A stretch of 64,000 bases of DNA from Larix kaempferi (GCA_027924585.1 BSBM01000592.1:7758501-7822500); one strand, 5' to 3'. Numbered from the stretch's first letter, positions 46,909 to 58,595 are shown. The notes: generated by a model from the sequence alone, not told the origin. A program made the numbers and translations.

Positions 46909-48304
46909 AGTAGTGTATGAGACTCCATCCTTGTAGGAAGTTGAATAATATCTTTTTGTGTGCCCTCCTTTCATGCAAATCATGAATTGACCAATATATT
47001 GGGTTCATCAAGATAAATTATTGACTTATGCATTCCTATATTATGCACAAGAATTCTCATTCATTTAGAGAAAGTAGTTAATCTATTTCCCATACTCATG
47101 TGACTCTGAGTTCAAGAGTCATGTTCCCATGTCATGGATTCTGATTCAAATATGTAAATGATTAGATAGAAATAAGGAGGAAGAGACTAGGAACATGAGA
47201 AGAGAGATGTAAGGTTGTAGAGAATAGAGGATAGATTAGTAGGAAATAATTCCCATTCCTTGTATATTTTTTCTCATTGAATGCTCAAGAGCCAAGAACA
47301 AAGAGATGACTCGACTAGGTTGATCATAAAGGTAGACAATAGATTGGACTCATTATGTACACATTGAGAACACTAATGAGGGAAAATGATTTTTTGAGGG
47401 ATTGTTAAGAAGAGAAAGGAAATTCCTTCTAGTACTTCTAAGGGACTATTTAGTAAAGAAAGGGTTCATATGCACTGTTGTGTAGGGAAACAAAGAGGAG
47501 CGCCATGGTTTTGTTGGCTAGAAGGTTGCTTGAAGTGTCCTATGTTGAAAAACTTGGCTAAGTGTGATATTAATTGTGTTGGGAGAGTGAATTGAGTGTA
47601 CAAAGTGTATTTCCTTCACCCTGGTCACATCATAGCTCAACTAGAGGGTGGAATCCATATTGGATTGCCTATAGTTAGGTGGAAAATTGCTCGTCAATAA
47701 CCAACTTCCTTGGAAAAGATTTCCCCAAGATACGTGTTCCATCTCTGTTATGATTTTCTACATTGAATTCATATTTCTAAATTTGAAGTTATTATGTTGC
47801 TTACATGTGAAATCATAATTAAATTCATGATTGCATGATATTGTCTACATGATTGATGCATTGTAAGTATGTCTCATAATTTTTATGGCCTTAGAGTTGG
47901 TTTGGCTTCAATTACTCATTATACATAGAGTGTTGTCTTTGTACTAGGATTGGATTCATATGTTGTGAGCCTTTTATATAGTTCAAAATTCCTTTGTGCA
48001 TTTGTGTTTGAGTTTATGGTATACCTAAGGATTTATGTGTTGCATTCGAATTTGGATGAAAAATGACCATATATCAATTCAAATTGTTGTTCATATTAGC
48101 ATGGACACATGCCAAGCACTAATTTGAAGAAGTTCCTTCGAGTCTATGAAGGATATTAAAATCCTTTGGGTCCATCATTGAGTGAATGCTATTTGTTGCA
48201 TTCAAAGTGATAACTTTGAATGGTAGACAGTTTGATTGATGTTTAAGTGTCGAAAGAAGTGATTTAGAAGTAGCCTAATGGATTTTTCATTGATTGAGAT
48301 TTGA

Positions 48305-48665
48305 TCTTTCAAAGAGTCCCAATGGTTCATCAAGGCATTTTGAAAGATGTGTTATTTTTATCTTTCGAAGAGACCCAATGATTCATTGAGACATATTGAA
48401 TGATATGTTCCTTCAATCTTTCAAAAAGCCCCAATGGTTCATCAGGGAATATCAAAATATGTGTTCCTTCAATATTTTGAAGAGCCCCAATGGTTTTCAT
48501 TAGGGCATATCAAAACATTTGTTTCTTCAATCTTTTGAAGAGCCTCATGGTTCATTAGGGAATACCAAAATATGTGTTCCTTCAATCTTTTCAAGAGTTT
48601 CATTGGTCCATCTAGGTTTATCAAAAGATGTTCCTTCAATCTTTAGAGGGTCTCAATGGGTTTGA
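48305..48665 (+). repeat. ~57-bp minisatellite in leader
   Basis: Six to seven diverged copies of a unit with CCCAATGGTTCATCA...GTGTTCCTTCAATCTTT. Confidence 0.88.
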
Positions 48666-48752
48666 ATTACAAAGGATGAGTTGAGGTGGTCTTCTAATCA
48701 TACCCAACGAGATTTGCAAGCAAGGGTTGATGACCAATATATATGTATCCTT

Positions 48753-48978
48753 TTTTATTTTTTATTTTTGACCAGGGGAATCGACAACTGGAGTTGGGCC
48801 GGTACTCACATGACACAGGGTCCTGGGATCCAATCTCGCTACCACTATACCCTACCTACATCCACAGGGCCCAAACCATGGCGCACGGGTAAATTTGGGG
48901 GGATTCGAACACGTGACCTTCCATTTACAACCGATTACAACTTCTCATCTTTATCACTTGAGCTGCCCCCCATGGGCT
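48753..48978 (-). mobile_element. tRNA-derived SINE
   Basis: On the minus strand it starts AGCCCATGGGGGGCAGCTCAA, with a box A-like CAGCTCAAGTGATAAAG and, 40-50 bp later, a box B-like GTGTTCGAATCC. It ends in an A-rich tail (plus-strand T runs at 48751-48769). The 17-bp duplication AATATATATG(T)(A/G)TCCTT flanks it at 48736-48752 and 48979-48995 with one mismatch. About 226 bp. The open frame at 48681-48980 on the plus strand is a chance reading. Confidence 0.85.
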
Positions 48979-49879
48979 AATATATATGTGTCCTTCAAAA
49001 GAGATAACTTAGGGTTATTTGAAGAAAATAAAATTGTAGTAAGGGATATCTAAAGATCCAAGTTAGTGAAAAAGAAGAAGAAAAATATATTAAAAAATTC
49101 CCCCCTCTTAGGCTCAAATGTACCACAAAGTTTGTTGGGTATGCTACAAAGTCGTATGAGATCTTATGTTACAACATTAGGGATATAATGGGATATAAAT
49201 GTAAAGGATATAGCATGATGAGAACTATTTACATCATAGAGAAATCATGTGCATGAAATCAAGAATGAGAGATGTTAGAATGATATATATTGACTCTATT
49301 AAGCTAACATGTTTATTGGTGTACATAGTGCTTGTTGGGTACTGTGGTTGATACAATAAAATGACAAAGTGGAACAAAGTCTTAATATTGTTGGGTTAAA
49401 CAAATTAACATCATGGAAGATGCATATAACCCTCATGATCATGAAGCATATATAATAGGTGAAAATGTGCATGGGAGAAATGTAGAGACTTAATCATGTG
49501 GATGTAGAAACCAAGAGACTCCTCCAAATATTGCAAATACCATGAGAATCTTGAGTGTAGAGCTTCAAATTTGTAAAGTAGACAATGAAATATTAATCAA
49601 GGATTAAGGAGAACATAACCAATTGAATGCATCCATGTGGAAAATTTCAACGGATGTACAAAGGAAAATGCATCATTGACAAAATTCAAACAACTCTAGT
49701 AGGAGCGGGAGTAGCTCTAGGAGTCATTCTCATAAGAGATCCTGAAACACAAAAGGAAATACCTCCTATGATGGCATTTATACACAATCACATACCTATA
49801 ACAATGAATCATCTACCTCTAAATATTCATTGAGTAGTTCAAAACCCTCTTCTCCTAGGAAAACACGAAAGAGGCCTTT

Positions 49880-50471
49880 CTGCAAAGACAACTTGTAGGG
49901 AGAGTTATTGAAAGAAAAACCACCTAGATTTGATGGAGAGTTAAAGTCTGGGTAGAAAGTTGAGGCTTAGCATAATAAGTTATATCCATGTTCATGACTA
50001 CTCTAAAAACATGAGAGATGGAGTGACTATATTCAATCTGAACGGTGGAGCCTCAATCTGGTGGGAACATCTCAGATAAGAAAATAAATTTAGCAAGAAG
50101 AATATTTTTTAGAAGTAGTTCGATGTGAGTTCGATAAGTATTTTCATTAGAAGTATGCCTTTAATAGGAACTATGATGATAAGATCAAATAAGTCCATGA
50201 GCCAAAGTTGGGTTAGATGACCGTAGATGAGTATGTGAATAAATTATTGGGGGTGCCAAGGTATGTCGAGTATATCCAAGATGACAAAATGGAGATCAAA
50301 CATATCCTAAGTGGATTACCTCAATCCTACAGAGACATGATTGAGTTTGATGAAACACAAACTCTCGATGAGGCCATTAGGAAGGCTAAGTATTGTTTAG
50401 AGCAAAGCAAATACAAGTCGGAAGTCCAAAGTGAATTGAAGGACAAGAAGAAGAAGAATAAGTCTAACTAA
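49880..50471 (+). pseudogene. Gag of the old Ty3/gypsy element
   Basis: Blocks PPRFDGELKSG, NLNGGASIWWEHLR and, in the best-preserved frame 50217-50471, MTVDEYVNKLLGVPRYVEYI and LSGLPQSYRDMIEFDETQTL are typical of gag from plant chromoviruses. Several stops and frameshifts separate them. The Lys-rich end at 50440-50468 precedes the expected zinc knuckle, which is not readable. Confidence 0.8.
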
Positions 50472-50749
50472 ATAAATAAAGGGTTCAAGAATAAACTAGC
50501 ATGGAGTGGGAGCTCAACTAGTTGATTCAATTGGAAAGGGGCCAAGAGAGACTGTTCAATGCTAGGGGTAGGAAAATCATGTGCTCAAAAATTTCCCACA
50601 ACAAAAGGAGAACACCAAGAATGTTCATAACATTAATGAGACTACAATTATGGATTATGTAGCAAGGACTATTCCTAGGGTCTATGTTGCATTGGAAGAC
50701 TGCCAATAAGATCATCAATTGAAAGTGGTTGAGATGAAGGTAAGATTGA

Positions 50750-52600
50750 TAAGTGATCCCTTTCTAATTTGATTAATGTAGGTTCTAGTCAAAATTATTT
50801 TACTCCTAAAATTGTCAAATCTTATGCTCTTGAGTTCAGTGTAAGCATATTAAGCCATGGATATTTTAGTTAGCCACTAGAAGCAAGAGAAAAGTAGTGA
50901 ATTGGTGGTGATACATCCCCCAAATATTAATGGACTCTCCACATGGTAAAATCTAAACATTTTACCACTTAACTGATATGATTTCATAAGTGGTACTAAA
51001 TAGTTTGAAGCAAATTGAGTTACGATTGATCATTGCAACAAGAACTTTGATTGCATTGATGAAGATGGAAAGTTGAGGATAATAAAAGGTATTATGATGA
51101 TCATATCTATAAGATATATTTCAGTCTTACAAATAAATAGATGCTTTGGAAAGAGGTACCAATTGTATGCATCCCATCTATTGGAACCAACAAAGGGGTC
51201 CAAATCTTGAAAACTATCTAATACTGCAAGACTTCAAGGATGTATCCCATAATGAGGTACCACAAGAAGAGATACTGACTTATGAATCGATCGTGTGCCT
51301 AGATCTACACTAGTGTCTAAGGCTCCTTATATAATGCATACCCTACATATTATGGAGCTGAAAATGTAATTGAAGGACCTGTTAGAGAAAGGGTACATTC
51401 ATCCGAGTTTGTCTCTATGGAGAGAAACAATTATGTTTATGAAAATGAAAGATAACATTTCTAGGTTGTGTATATATTACAAGCAATTGAAAAAAATAAT
51501 AGTGAAGAATAAGTATTTGTTGCCTTAAATTGGTTATTTGTTTGACCATATGAGAGGGGAAAATATATTCTTGAAAATTGATTTGAGATCATCACATCAT
51601 CAAGTCATAATCAAGGAAGAAGACATTTTAAAAACAATCTTCATAGCATGGTATCGTCACCATGAATTGTGGCAGTTTCTTTCAATCTCACAAATGCACC
51701 CTATATGTTCATGCATTAAATGAATAGTGTCTTCAACAAGCACATACACATGTTTGTGCTTATTTTCCTTGATGATATACTAAGCTATTCAAAGTTTAAA
51801 GAAGAGAATGAGAGGCATTTTACAAATGGTTTTGCAAGTGTTTAGAGAACACAAGTTGTACACAAAACTTAATGATTGCGACTTCTATCAAAAATAGATT
51901 CACTATTTGGGTCACATTATTTTAGAAGGAATATTTTTGGATCTAGAAAAGATTGAAGACATAGTGAATTGGACCACTCCTAGGAATGTGACAAATGCGA
52001 GATCTTCTATGGGTCTTGATAGAAGATTCATTGAGGGATTCTCTAAGATTCCACACCCAATACATTCCTTTCAAAAGAAAGGGAAGAAGTTCAAGTGGAC
52101 ACGAAAATATGAGGAGAGATTTCAAGCATTGAAAAACCTTGTCACCAATGCACCAATCCTGAAGATTGCAAATCCAAATAGAGATTTTTTTTTTTTGCAT
52201 AGATGCATGTGGGGAAGCACTTGGTGGATTTACCATGAAAGGTAATCATGCGGTATGTTATGACTTACATAAGATAAATTAACATGAGATGAACTATGCT
52301 ACTCACAATCCAAAACTTGTTGTTATAGTACTTGCATTAAAATTTGGTGAAAATACTTGATGGGCAAGAAGTTTATGCTAATGATATATCATAATGGATT
52401 GAAGTATCCATTTGACCAACCAAACTTGAATTCCAGGAAATAAATTTGGTTGGGATTCCTCTATGAGTTTGATTTTGAGATTAGGCACATAAAGGGAAAG
52501 AGAATAGGGTGGCATATTCCCTTAGCAAGAAATGCATGTGGCATCTATCATCATTTGAAAACTGATTTGAAGAACTAAGTGATAGAGTCCCTTATTGTGG
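50750..52600 (+). pseudogene. Protease, reverse transcriptase and RNase H of the old Ty3/gypsy element
   Basis: Near 50780 NVGSSQNYFTPKIVKSY corresponds to the protease active-site region (usual D-x-GS), with the Asp lost. RT blocks follow: ELKMQLKDLLEKGYIHPS-like at 51355; FDHMRGENIFLKIDLRSSHHQV at 51538; a decayed FLDDI block at about 51765 (reading SLMIY in the shifted frame); HYLGHIILEGIF at 51900; RRFIEGFSKIPHPI at 52020. RNase H remains (a decayed DACGEALGG block near 52200) reach about 52560. Stops are frequent. The element cannot produce enzyme. Confidence 0.82.
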
Positions 52601-54495
52601 ATGAACATTAATTCCAAGTGAAGGAATGATTATATCAAGAGAAAGCATTGTAGAACTATGAAGGTTACCAGCTAAGATGATGGACTTCTTATTTACAATG
52701 ACGAAGTGTATATTCCCAATTCAACAAAATTAAGGACCGTCATCCTAGAAAAATTCATAAGAAGCCATATCCATGTCATCCGAGCTACCAAAAAATGATT
52801 GTTACATCAAGAAAACAATATTTTTTACTCAACTAAAGAAAGACGTTGAACATCTAGCAGGTCTGCTACAACCCTTGTCACTTACGGAATGGAAATAGGA
52901 GGTGATAAAGATGGACTTTATTACAAAATTTCCCAAGATAGTGAAGCAACGTGATGTCTATTAAGTATATGTTATATTATTTACATGTGTGTCTGGGGGC
53001 GGGTGGGTGTGCGTTTGACTGCGCAGTGGTCAATCCCCTCTATCTAGTGCTTTGTTGTATGCATGTCGACGCCCTCCCCTTTCCGCGAAGCGGATGACGG
53101 AAATGGTTGTTAGGACATTCTGTTCCTGCAAGCGCAATGAGTGCCAAAAAAAATTTGGGCTATTTTGGGCTATTTTGGGGAATTTTCTAAAAATATGTAA
53201 TTTAATCTCGATTAAGGGATTGGGGTCTATTTTCTAATCCGGGTTAACGGATTAGGGTATCGGATGCTGCGGAATACCTATATTGTATTTTGAGTGATTC
53301 ATAATGATAATGAGAAAAATAAGAGTTGTGGCTCCAAGGTTTGCTGGTTTTTCTCGATCAAGGGTTTCCTGGGTAAATCTCTGTGTATTATGTGTGAATG
53401 TTGTGGTGTAATCTCTGTTTTGCTTAAAAGAATATGTATGCTTTGCTTCTCTGCACAAGTTTAAAACTTACAATTCCATCATGGTTGTGGTAGATAAGTT
53501 ATAAATACCACTCATTTTATTCGTATAAATTCTTCTCATAAGGGGGTAGAAATTGCAAACATGTTCAATAGAGAAATTTTTGAGCTGTTGCAAAGGTTTC
53601 CTACTGCAATTGTATCAAATAGGGATTCAAATTTAATTTTAAATTTTGGAAAAGTCTCTCTGAAGGCTTGAGGACGAAGCTAAATTTTGGTATTGATTAT
53701 CACCCATGCATAGATGGGTAGACCAAGAGAGTAACCAAGTACCTGAAGACATACTTTACATGTATGTGATGGATAAATCATCAAAGAAGGAGGATAATTT
53801 ACACGTTAAGGAGTTTGTAGATAACAACAAGCACCATGCATCACTGAAAATGAGTTTGCTTGAAGCTCTATATGGAAGGAGATGCAAAGCTTTAGCAAGC
53901 TAGGATAACTTGGTAAATAAAATTGTGCTTGGGTAGGAATGCTCAAGGAAATGGAGCAAGAGGTTGTTAGAATCAAGCAAAACATAATGGTAGTATATGA
54001 TAGGTATAAAATCTATGCAGATATAAGAATAGGTTTCACAAAGAAGTTAAATTTAGGGATCATGTTTACCTCACAGTGTAACTATAGAAGATTTCATTAA
54101 AGCTTGGAAGTTATGCCAAATTGACACCTCATTATTGTCTGTCATTCGAGGTCCTAGATAGGATAAGGCCATTTGCATATAAGTTTGCATTGCTTGCTAA
54201 AATTAAAGTGAAATATGTTTTCCATGTTTTTTTTTCTTAAGAAATATGGACAAGATCCTACCATGTGATTGATTAGGTTGTTATCTAGGTGGAGCAAGAG
54301 GGAGAGTTTTAGGAAAATCCCTGGTGAATCCTTCATGAGAAGGATACATTTCTCTAAAACCAAACCCCAGAACCATTAGATAGGAAAAGGTACAATGGAA
54401 TCACTTTAATCTGATGAGTTTATGTGGGAGTTGGAGAATGTCATGAAAGTGGCATATCGACTTTTGTTATGTTTTCAAGTGCACTGAGGATGGTG
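52601..54495 (+). pseudogene. Integrase of the old Ty3/gypsy element, split by a solo LTR
   Basis: Integrase sequence up to about 52955 (MDFITKFPKIVKQRD, containing the first catalytic Asp) is interrupted, then resumes at 53473 with SIMVVVDK. Later blocks are LLEALYGRRCK at 53855, KLGSYAKLTPH-like at about 54105, and a chromodomain-like VQWNHFNPDE...MWELENVM at about 54390-54450. Stops and frameshifts are numerous. Confidence 0.78.
52959..53472. mobile_element. Solo-LTR-like insertion (514 bp) in integrase
   Basis: It starts TATTAAGTATATG (a probable decay of TGTTAAGT) and ends AAAACTTACA, so the ends are near-inverted. It is flanked by ATGTC (52954-52958) and ATTCC (53473-53477), a diverged 5-bp duplication, and integrase resumes directly after it. 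It has no coding sequence; base composition (a G-rich patch at 52990-53020) differs from the host element. Size suits a Copia-type solo LTR. Confidence 0.6.
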
Positions 54496-54502
54496 CAATG
54501 AC

Positions 54503-54516
54503 ACGAGGGAGAGGAA
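54503..54516 (+). promoter_or_regulatory. Polypurine tract of the old Ty3/gypsy element
   Basis: ACGAGGGAGAGGAA lies directly before the 3' LTR start TGTAAAATATC. Confidence 0.7.
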
Positions 54517-55794
54517 TGTAAAATATCGATTTTAACCCCTTGTATATTTAGATTGAAATGTAAATAGGAGGATATAATGATGGGAGTCAAGTTATAGGAA
54601 TGTACCCATGTGTAAATTATGTAAATATATTGTATGGATTCCTAGTGCAAAGCTCGTGACCAAGGCCTGAGCGGCGAATGTTTGGGCATGTAATTCAATG
54701 AATATACTTTCAATATACCATGATATAGGCTTGCCATGGTATACTCAAGATATGTGATTACTATTTCAAAAATTAATATAAAGGTCCAAGGTTGGTTGTT
54801 GAGTGAATGAGAGGGCTATGAGTCCACTGGAGGTGAAGAGGAAAGGGGGACCAAGGGAATAAGAAATAATCCTAAGTTTCCTAACTTGACTATGTCTCCC
54901 AACCTTCGTCTTTTCATCATGTGCCTTATTAAAATCCCAACCACCAATCATTGAATGTAGGTAGCGGCTGGTGGAGAATTCCACATTTCATAGTTATGAG
55001 AGCATGGGGGTTGAGTACAAGTTATGAAGAATGTAAGAGACTCCATCCTCATAGGAATTTGAATCCTTTATTTCTCCATGTCTTTCCTTCATGCAAATTT
55101 GAATTGGTTAATTTATTTGGGGGAATTGTAGCCCATGCTATTCATCGAAATGAACCAATCACTCATGCATTCTTATGTTATTCAAAATCATTCTCATTCA
55201 CCTAGAGAAAGTATTCAAACCATTCCCCATATCCACACACCTCTGAATTCAAGAGTTGCATTCTCATGTTGGGGATTGTGGTTTGAATCTGTAAATGATC
55301 TTATCAAATTGAATAAGAAAAGACTAGGAAAGTAAGAAAACATATTGAAGGGAGAATAATAGCATAGAGGCTAGGTTGGAAGGAAGGAATTCCCATTCCC
55401 TATTGAGTGCTCAAGAGCCAAGAGATGATCCTAAAGGAAGGCAACAGATTGGAGACCTTTTACACATACTGAAAACACTATTGAGGGAGAAGGATTTCAT
55501 GATCAAATGTTGAGTAGATGAAGGAAAGTCCTTATAGTATTACCAAGGGACTATTTGGAAAAGAAAGGGTATATACCCAATGTTATGTGGTGTAATGGAG
55601 AGGAGTGCCATGGCTAGGTAAGTTAGATGGTTATTGGATAGTTTTATGTTGAAATTTAGAATATTCAGGTTGGGAGTGTGACTCAAGTGTCCACAGCCTA
55701 TTTCTTTCACCCTGGTGGCCTCATTTCCTAGCTTGGGGATGGAATCCATAGTGAATTACTTCCAATAAGGTAGAAAATTACTTACCAACAACCA
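54517..55794 (+). repeat. 3' LTR of the old Ty3/gypsy element
   Basis: Aligns in two blocks with the 5' LTR (45360-45831 and 46910-47703). Strong divergence indicates an old insertion. Confidence 0.8.
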
Positions 55795-55826
55795 ATTTCG
55801 TTAAACCAAATTCCTTAAAGATAAGT

Positions 55827-56160
55827 TGTTGGAACAACATGCTTTGCTAGTTCATCACAACTCTAGATCTTCTAGAGACAAGCAGACGATAGTCAATAGT
55901 CAACTAGAAGATTAAAATGAATGATCAACCAATGGATCAACTAAGGAGTCAAATTGTATATTGAATAAACATTTGATTGGTTGGTTTGTTAGAACAAAAT
56001 AGTTAGCTAGGGCATAGAATAAGCCAAAAATCATGGAGTTTGTTATGTGTTATGACCCAAGTTTGTGGACCTAATCTTCCTCACTTGAAGGGAATTTGTT
56101 GCATATTTGTTTTATAAAGGGATGGCCCTTTGGACCAATATAAGAAAGTGAAAATAGTTA
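55827..56160 (+). other. Possible truncated LTR cut by a CACTA-like end
   Basis: The segment starts TGTTGGAACAACATGC, like a Copia LTR terminus, and has a TATA box (TATAAA at 56113-56118) near its right end, just before the CACTA-like terminus at 56161. No matching partner was found. Confidence 0.3.
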
Positions 56161-56379
56161 CACTACAAAGAAAACACCTTGTAGCATAGGTACTTATAAC
56201 ATAGGTTTTTAGTGTTACAAGGCAAAAATTGTCAAAAATACCTCTGCTACAACCTTTATTTTTGGTAGCAGAGGTTTTTGCAGTCATTATAATGGAAATT
56301 CACTAAAACTAAAAAATTTGGGTGGTTGGAGGTTGTAGTGGATACTTTTTTACTTGTGCTCTTTAATTATATAATGCAC

Positions 56380-57025
56380 ACCAGTGCATTTTTTATAATA
56401 AAAATGCACCGGTGCGTACCATCAACTTAAATGCACTAGTGCATATATTTAAAGTGTACACATCGGTGCTAAATATTGTAACAACACCAATGTGTTGTAT
56501 ATACATGCACTGGTGCCTACATTCATTGTCAATGCACTGATGCATAATTTACATTGTGAAAACACTGGTGTGCAATTTACATATGCCCTGGTGCAATCCA
56601 TTATTAAAAAGGAATTGGTGCATATAACCTAATCTAAACATACCCGTGTATATAATATATTGTACCATCATCGATGCACTTAACATTCACAACCGCACCG
56701 CTGCCTCATATATTATAGAAATGCATCGGTGCATTTTAATATTTAAATGCACTGGTGATGATTTTTTGATATGTATTCATTGTTGTGTTTTTGCATTAAA
56801 ATATAACCATTTCGTAAATGCTACCAATATGCATCGGTGCGTATATTATCACAATGAGCACTGATGCATATAGTTTGGAATAAAATCATTGGTGCTTATA
56901 TTGCAAAAACAACACCGGTTCCTATAATGTTTACAAAGTATTAGTGTGTTTATTATGTCAATGAGCACTGATGGCTAAAATTTGTGTAGGCATTGATTCA
57001 TGGAAATGAATAAAAGGTATTGGTT
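56380..57025. repeat. Array of ~20 palindromic GCACCGGTGC-like motifs
   Basis: Variants of TGCAC(C/T)GGTGC(G/A)TA recur about every 30-40 bp (for example GCACCGGTGCGTA, GCACTAGTGCATA, GCACTGGTGCCTA, GCATCGGTGCATT). Between motifs the sequence is AT-rich and not conserved, unlike a normal tandem repeat. The position behind a CACTA terminus suits subterminal transposase-binding repeats. Confidence 0.85.
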
Positions 57026-57029
57026 AGTG

Positions 57030-57588
57030 CAGATATGCAAATATAGTTTTTTTTTACAAATTTTCAATTAATCATTCGAGAATCAAATATTTTTTTAATA
57101 ATATATATTTTTATATTTTATTTATTGTGTTTGAATATTGAACTGATTACACATATGTTCGTTCTAACCAGGTAAATCATTCATATATTTAGCATTTGAA
57201 TTAATCATAAAAAAACCAAATACTTTTTTAATAATATTATTTTTTATATTTTAGCTATTGTGTTTCGATAAGCATGTTGGTTACACCTTTGTTCTTAGTC
57301 ACAATGTAAATCATTCATATATTTAATCAATAATGTAACATTTCGCGACACTAGACAATACCGTACATGAAGAAACCCATTTTATTATATACAAATAAGA
57401 ATCCAAAATATGGGACAACATAAAGGTCCTCGATAATCAAAATGGTAATTTGACATTGTTACACTTATTGATTACTTAACCTCATCCAATTGGGGTGATA
57501 TGTCCACATTAAAAAGAATGTTTGTTTTTCATAGATAAAAAATCCAAAATATACAACTTGCAGTAACAACATTCAAATGTATTGATCA
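57030..57588. other. AT-rich stretch downstream of the minus-strand gene fragment
   Basis: No coding sequence. Minus-strand AATAAA at 57381-57386, about 200 bases past the stop at 57589, could be a poly(A) signal. Confidence 0.45.
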
Positions 57589-58281
57589 TCATTCATCACT
57601 CGAACTGTTGTAGTCATTCGAGATGCTTCCATGCCCCATCTCTTCATAATCTTCAGGGGATATTGTTCCTAAGTTATTTGAAATGTTTTCTTGATTGACT
57701 TCATTTCATTCCATATTTTCATGTTCCATCTACATGCATAAAAATAAAATGTGATGAGTGTATCTACATTTATAGATAATATAATATAGATAATTGTGTA
57801 AATGAAAAAGTGTACCAGTTGAACGAATGAATCATAAAATTCACACATATTTTTGAAACCACTCATGTCATGTGTCAATACATCCTCTGTTGGATCCACT
57901 CCATACTTTGTTTCCCGTGAGTATCAGACGCCATGAAAAAGCATAGATATTATTAACATTTTTATTGTTCCATTAATTATAGAACAATGGACATAAAACA
58001 ATATAGCTACTCACAAATTGTTCAATTAACCCTTGATACCCCAACATATACCCACAACCCTTACTTAATCCAATGCCAATCAAATGATCAGATGGTTGTT
58101 CATCATATGTTAGGTCCTGTTAGAAAACATCCATGTACAATTTTAAATTAATTAAGATATAAACATCACACCAAATATTAAACTTGAAGCAAACCACAAG
58201 TACTCACAAACTTTGGGATCAACCCTTTTCTACTTGGGCGTCTTGTCTTGTGCGTTGAATTAGTGTCATTTTCTTTTCGTT
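57589..58281 (-). pseudogene. Unrecognised multi-exon gene fragment with phase-0 introns
   Basis: Four exon-like pieces are readable on the minus strand: A 58281-58208 (ends RKGLIPKF, donor GTGAGT); B 58116-58015 (acceptor AACAG, begins DLTYDEQPSDHLIGIGLSKG, ends LIEQF, donor GTGAGT); C 57905-57816 (YGVDPTEDVLTHDMSGFK to DSFVQL, donor GTACAC); D 57729-57589 (acceptor TGTAG, begins MEHENME, ends NDYNSSSDE then TGA). Junctions A-B, B-C and C-D are all phase 0 with no stop across them. One TGA inside exon D (CGA to TGA) suggests it is dead. The family is not recognised; position suggests a CACTA-borne gene, transposase-associated or captured. Exons upstream of A were not resolved. Confidence 0.6.
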
Positions 58282-58595
58282 CTTGGTACAATAAAATAAT
58301 TGAAAATTAGTATCTCATTTGATAATTAAACTTTGTGCACATTAAAAATAAAACAATGATTACATATGTTTGATGTGCGTTATTGTTGGGATGTGTCCTC
58401 TTGCGATGTAGTTATTTTCATTTCTTTGACCATCACATGGTACACCTTTTTTGACATCCCTATCGACATATTTTGGATATCACGTCATTATTACTTTGGA
58501 GTTTTAGCAATCTTCCCGAGAAACGAAAAACATAATGGAAAAATGATAAATATTTATATGAAAATAAGCATAGAAAAAATATTAACAAAGTATGT

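Larger units (their letters stand above)
45209..47703 (+). repeat. 5' LTR of the old Ty3/gypsy element
   Basis: It starts TGTAATACC, and parts 45360-45831 and 46910-47703 align with the 3' LTR. Compared with that LTR (1278 bp) it has an expanded minisatellite near its start and about 1.07 kb of extra sequence in the middle. The 3' boundary is uncertain by some tens of bases. Confidence 0.75.
47704..49879 (+). other. Leader region of the old Ty3/gypsy element
   Basis: Mostly non-coding. It contains the 57-bp minisatellite and the SINE listed separately. The short frame at 49627-49833 is not recognised. Confidence 0.5.
45209..55794 (+). mobile_element. Old, decayed Ty3/gypsy element with LTRs
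   Basis: Diverged direct repeats (45209-47703 and 54517-55794) flank gag, protease, RT, RNase H and integrase fragments in plus-strand order, and a polypurine tract precedes the 3' LTR. The integrase end carries a chromodomain-like W(N)HFNPDE-MWELE block, so it is probably a chromovirus, distinct from the young one at 21033. No target-site duplication or PBS could be found, and LTR ends are approximate. It has been hit by a SINE, a solo LTR-like insertion and a possible insertion in the 5' LTR. Confidence 0.85.
56161..58595 (+). mobile_element. CACTA-like element, left end (right end not found)
   Basis: It begins CACTACAAAGAAAACACC, close to the plant CACTA consensus CACTACAAGAAA. It is followed by a subterminal array of short palindromic repeats and then an intron-bearing minus-strand gene fragment. 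No complementary TTCTTGTAGTG end is visible; the sequence meets a second CACTA-like left end at 58596, so the element may be truncated or itself invaded. Confidence 0.55.

Noticed and set aside
48900-48975. Possible functional tRNA gene
   Set aside because: The box A and B motifs are those of the SINE head; no complete cloverleaf with paired acceptor stem is evident.
48681-48980. 99-codon plus-strand open frame
   Set aside because: It overlaps the SINE in antisense and matches no protein; the SINE structure explains the sequence.
56380-57025. Ordinary satellite DNA
   Set aside because: Only the short palindromes are conserved while the intervening sequence varies, so it was reported as a motif array instead.
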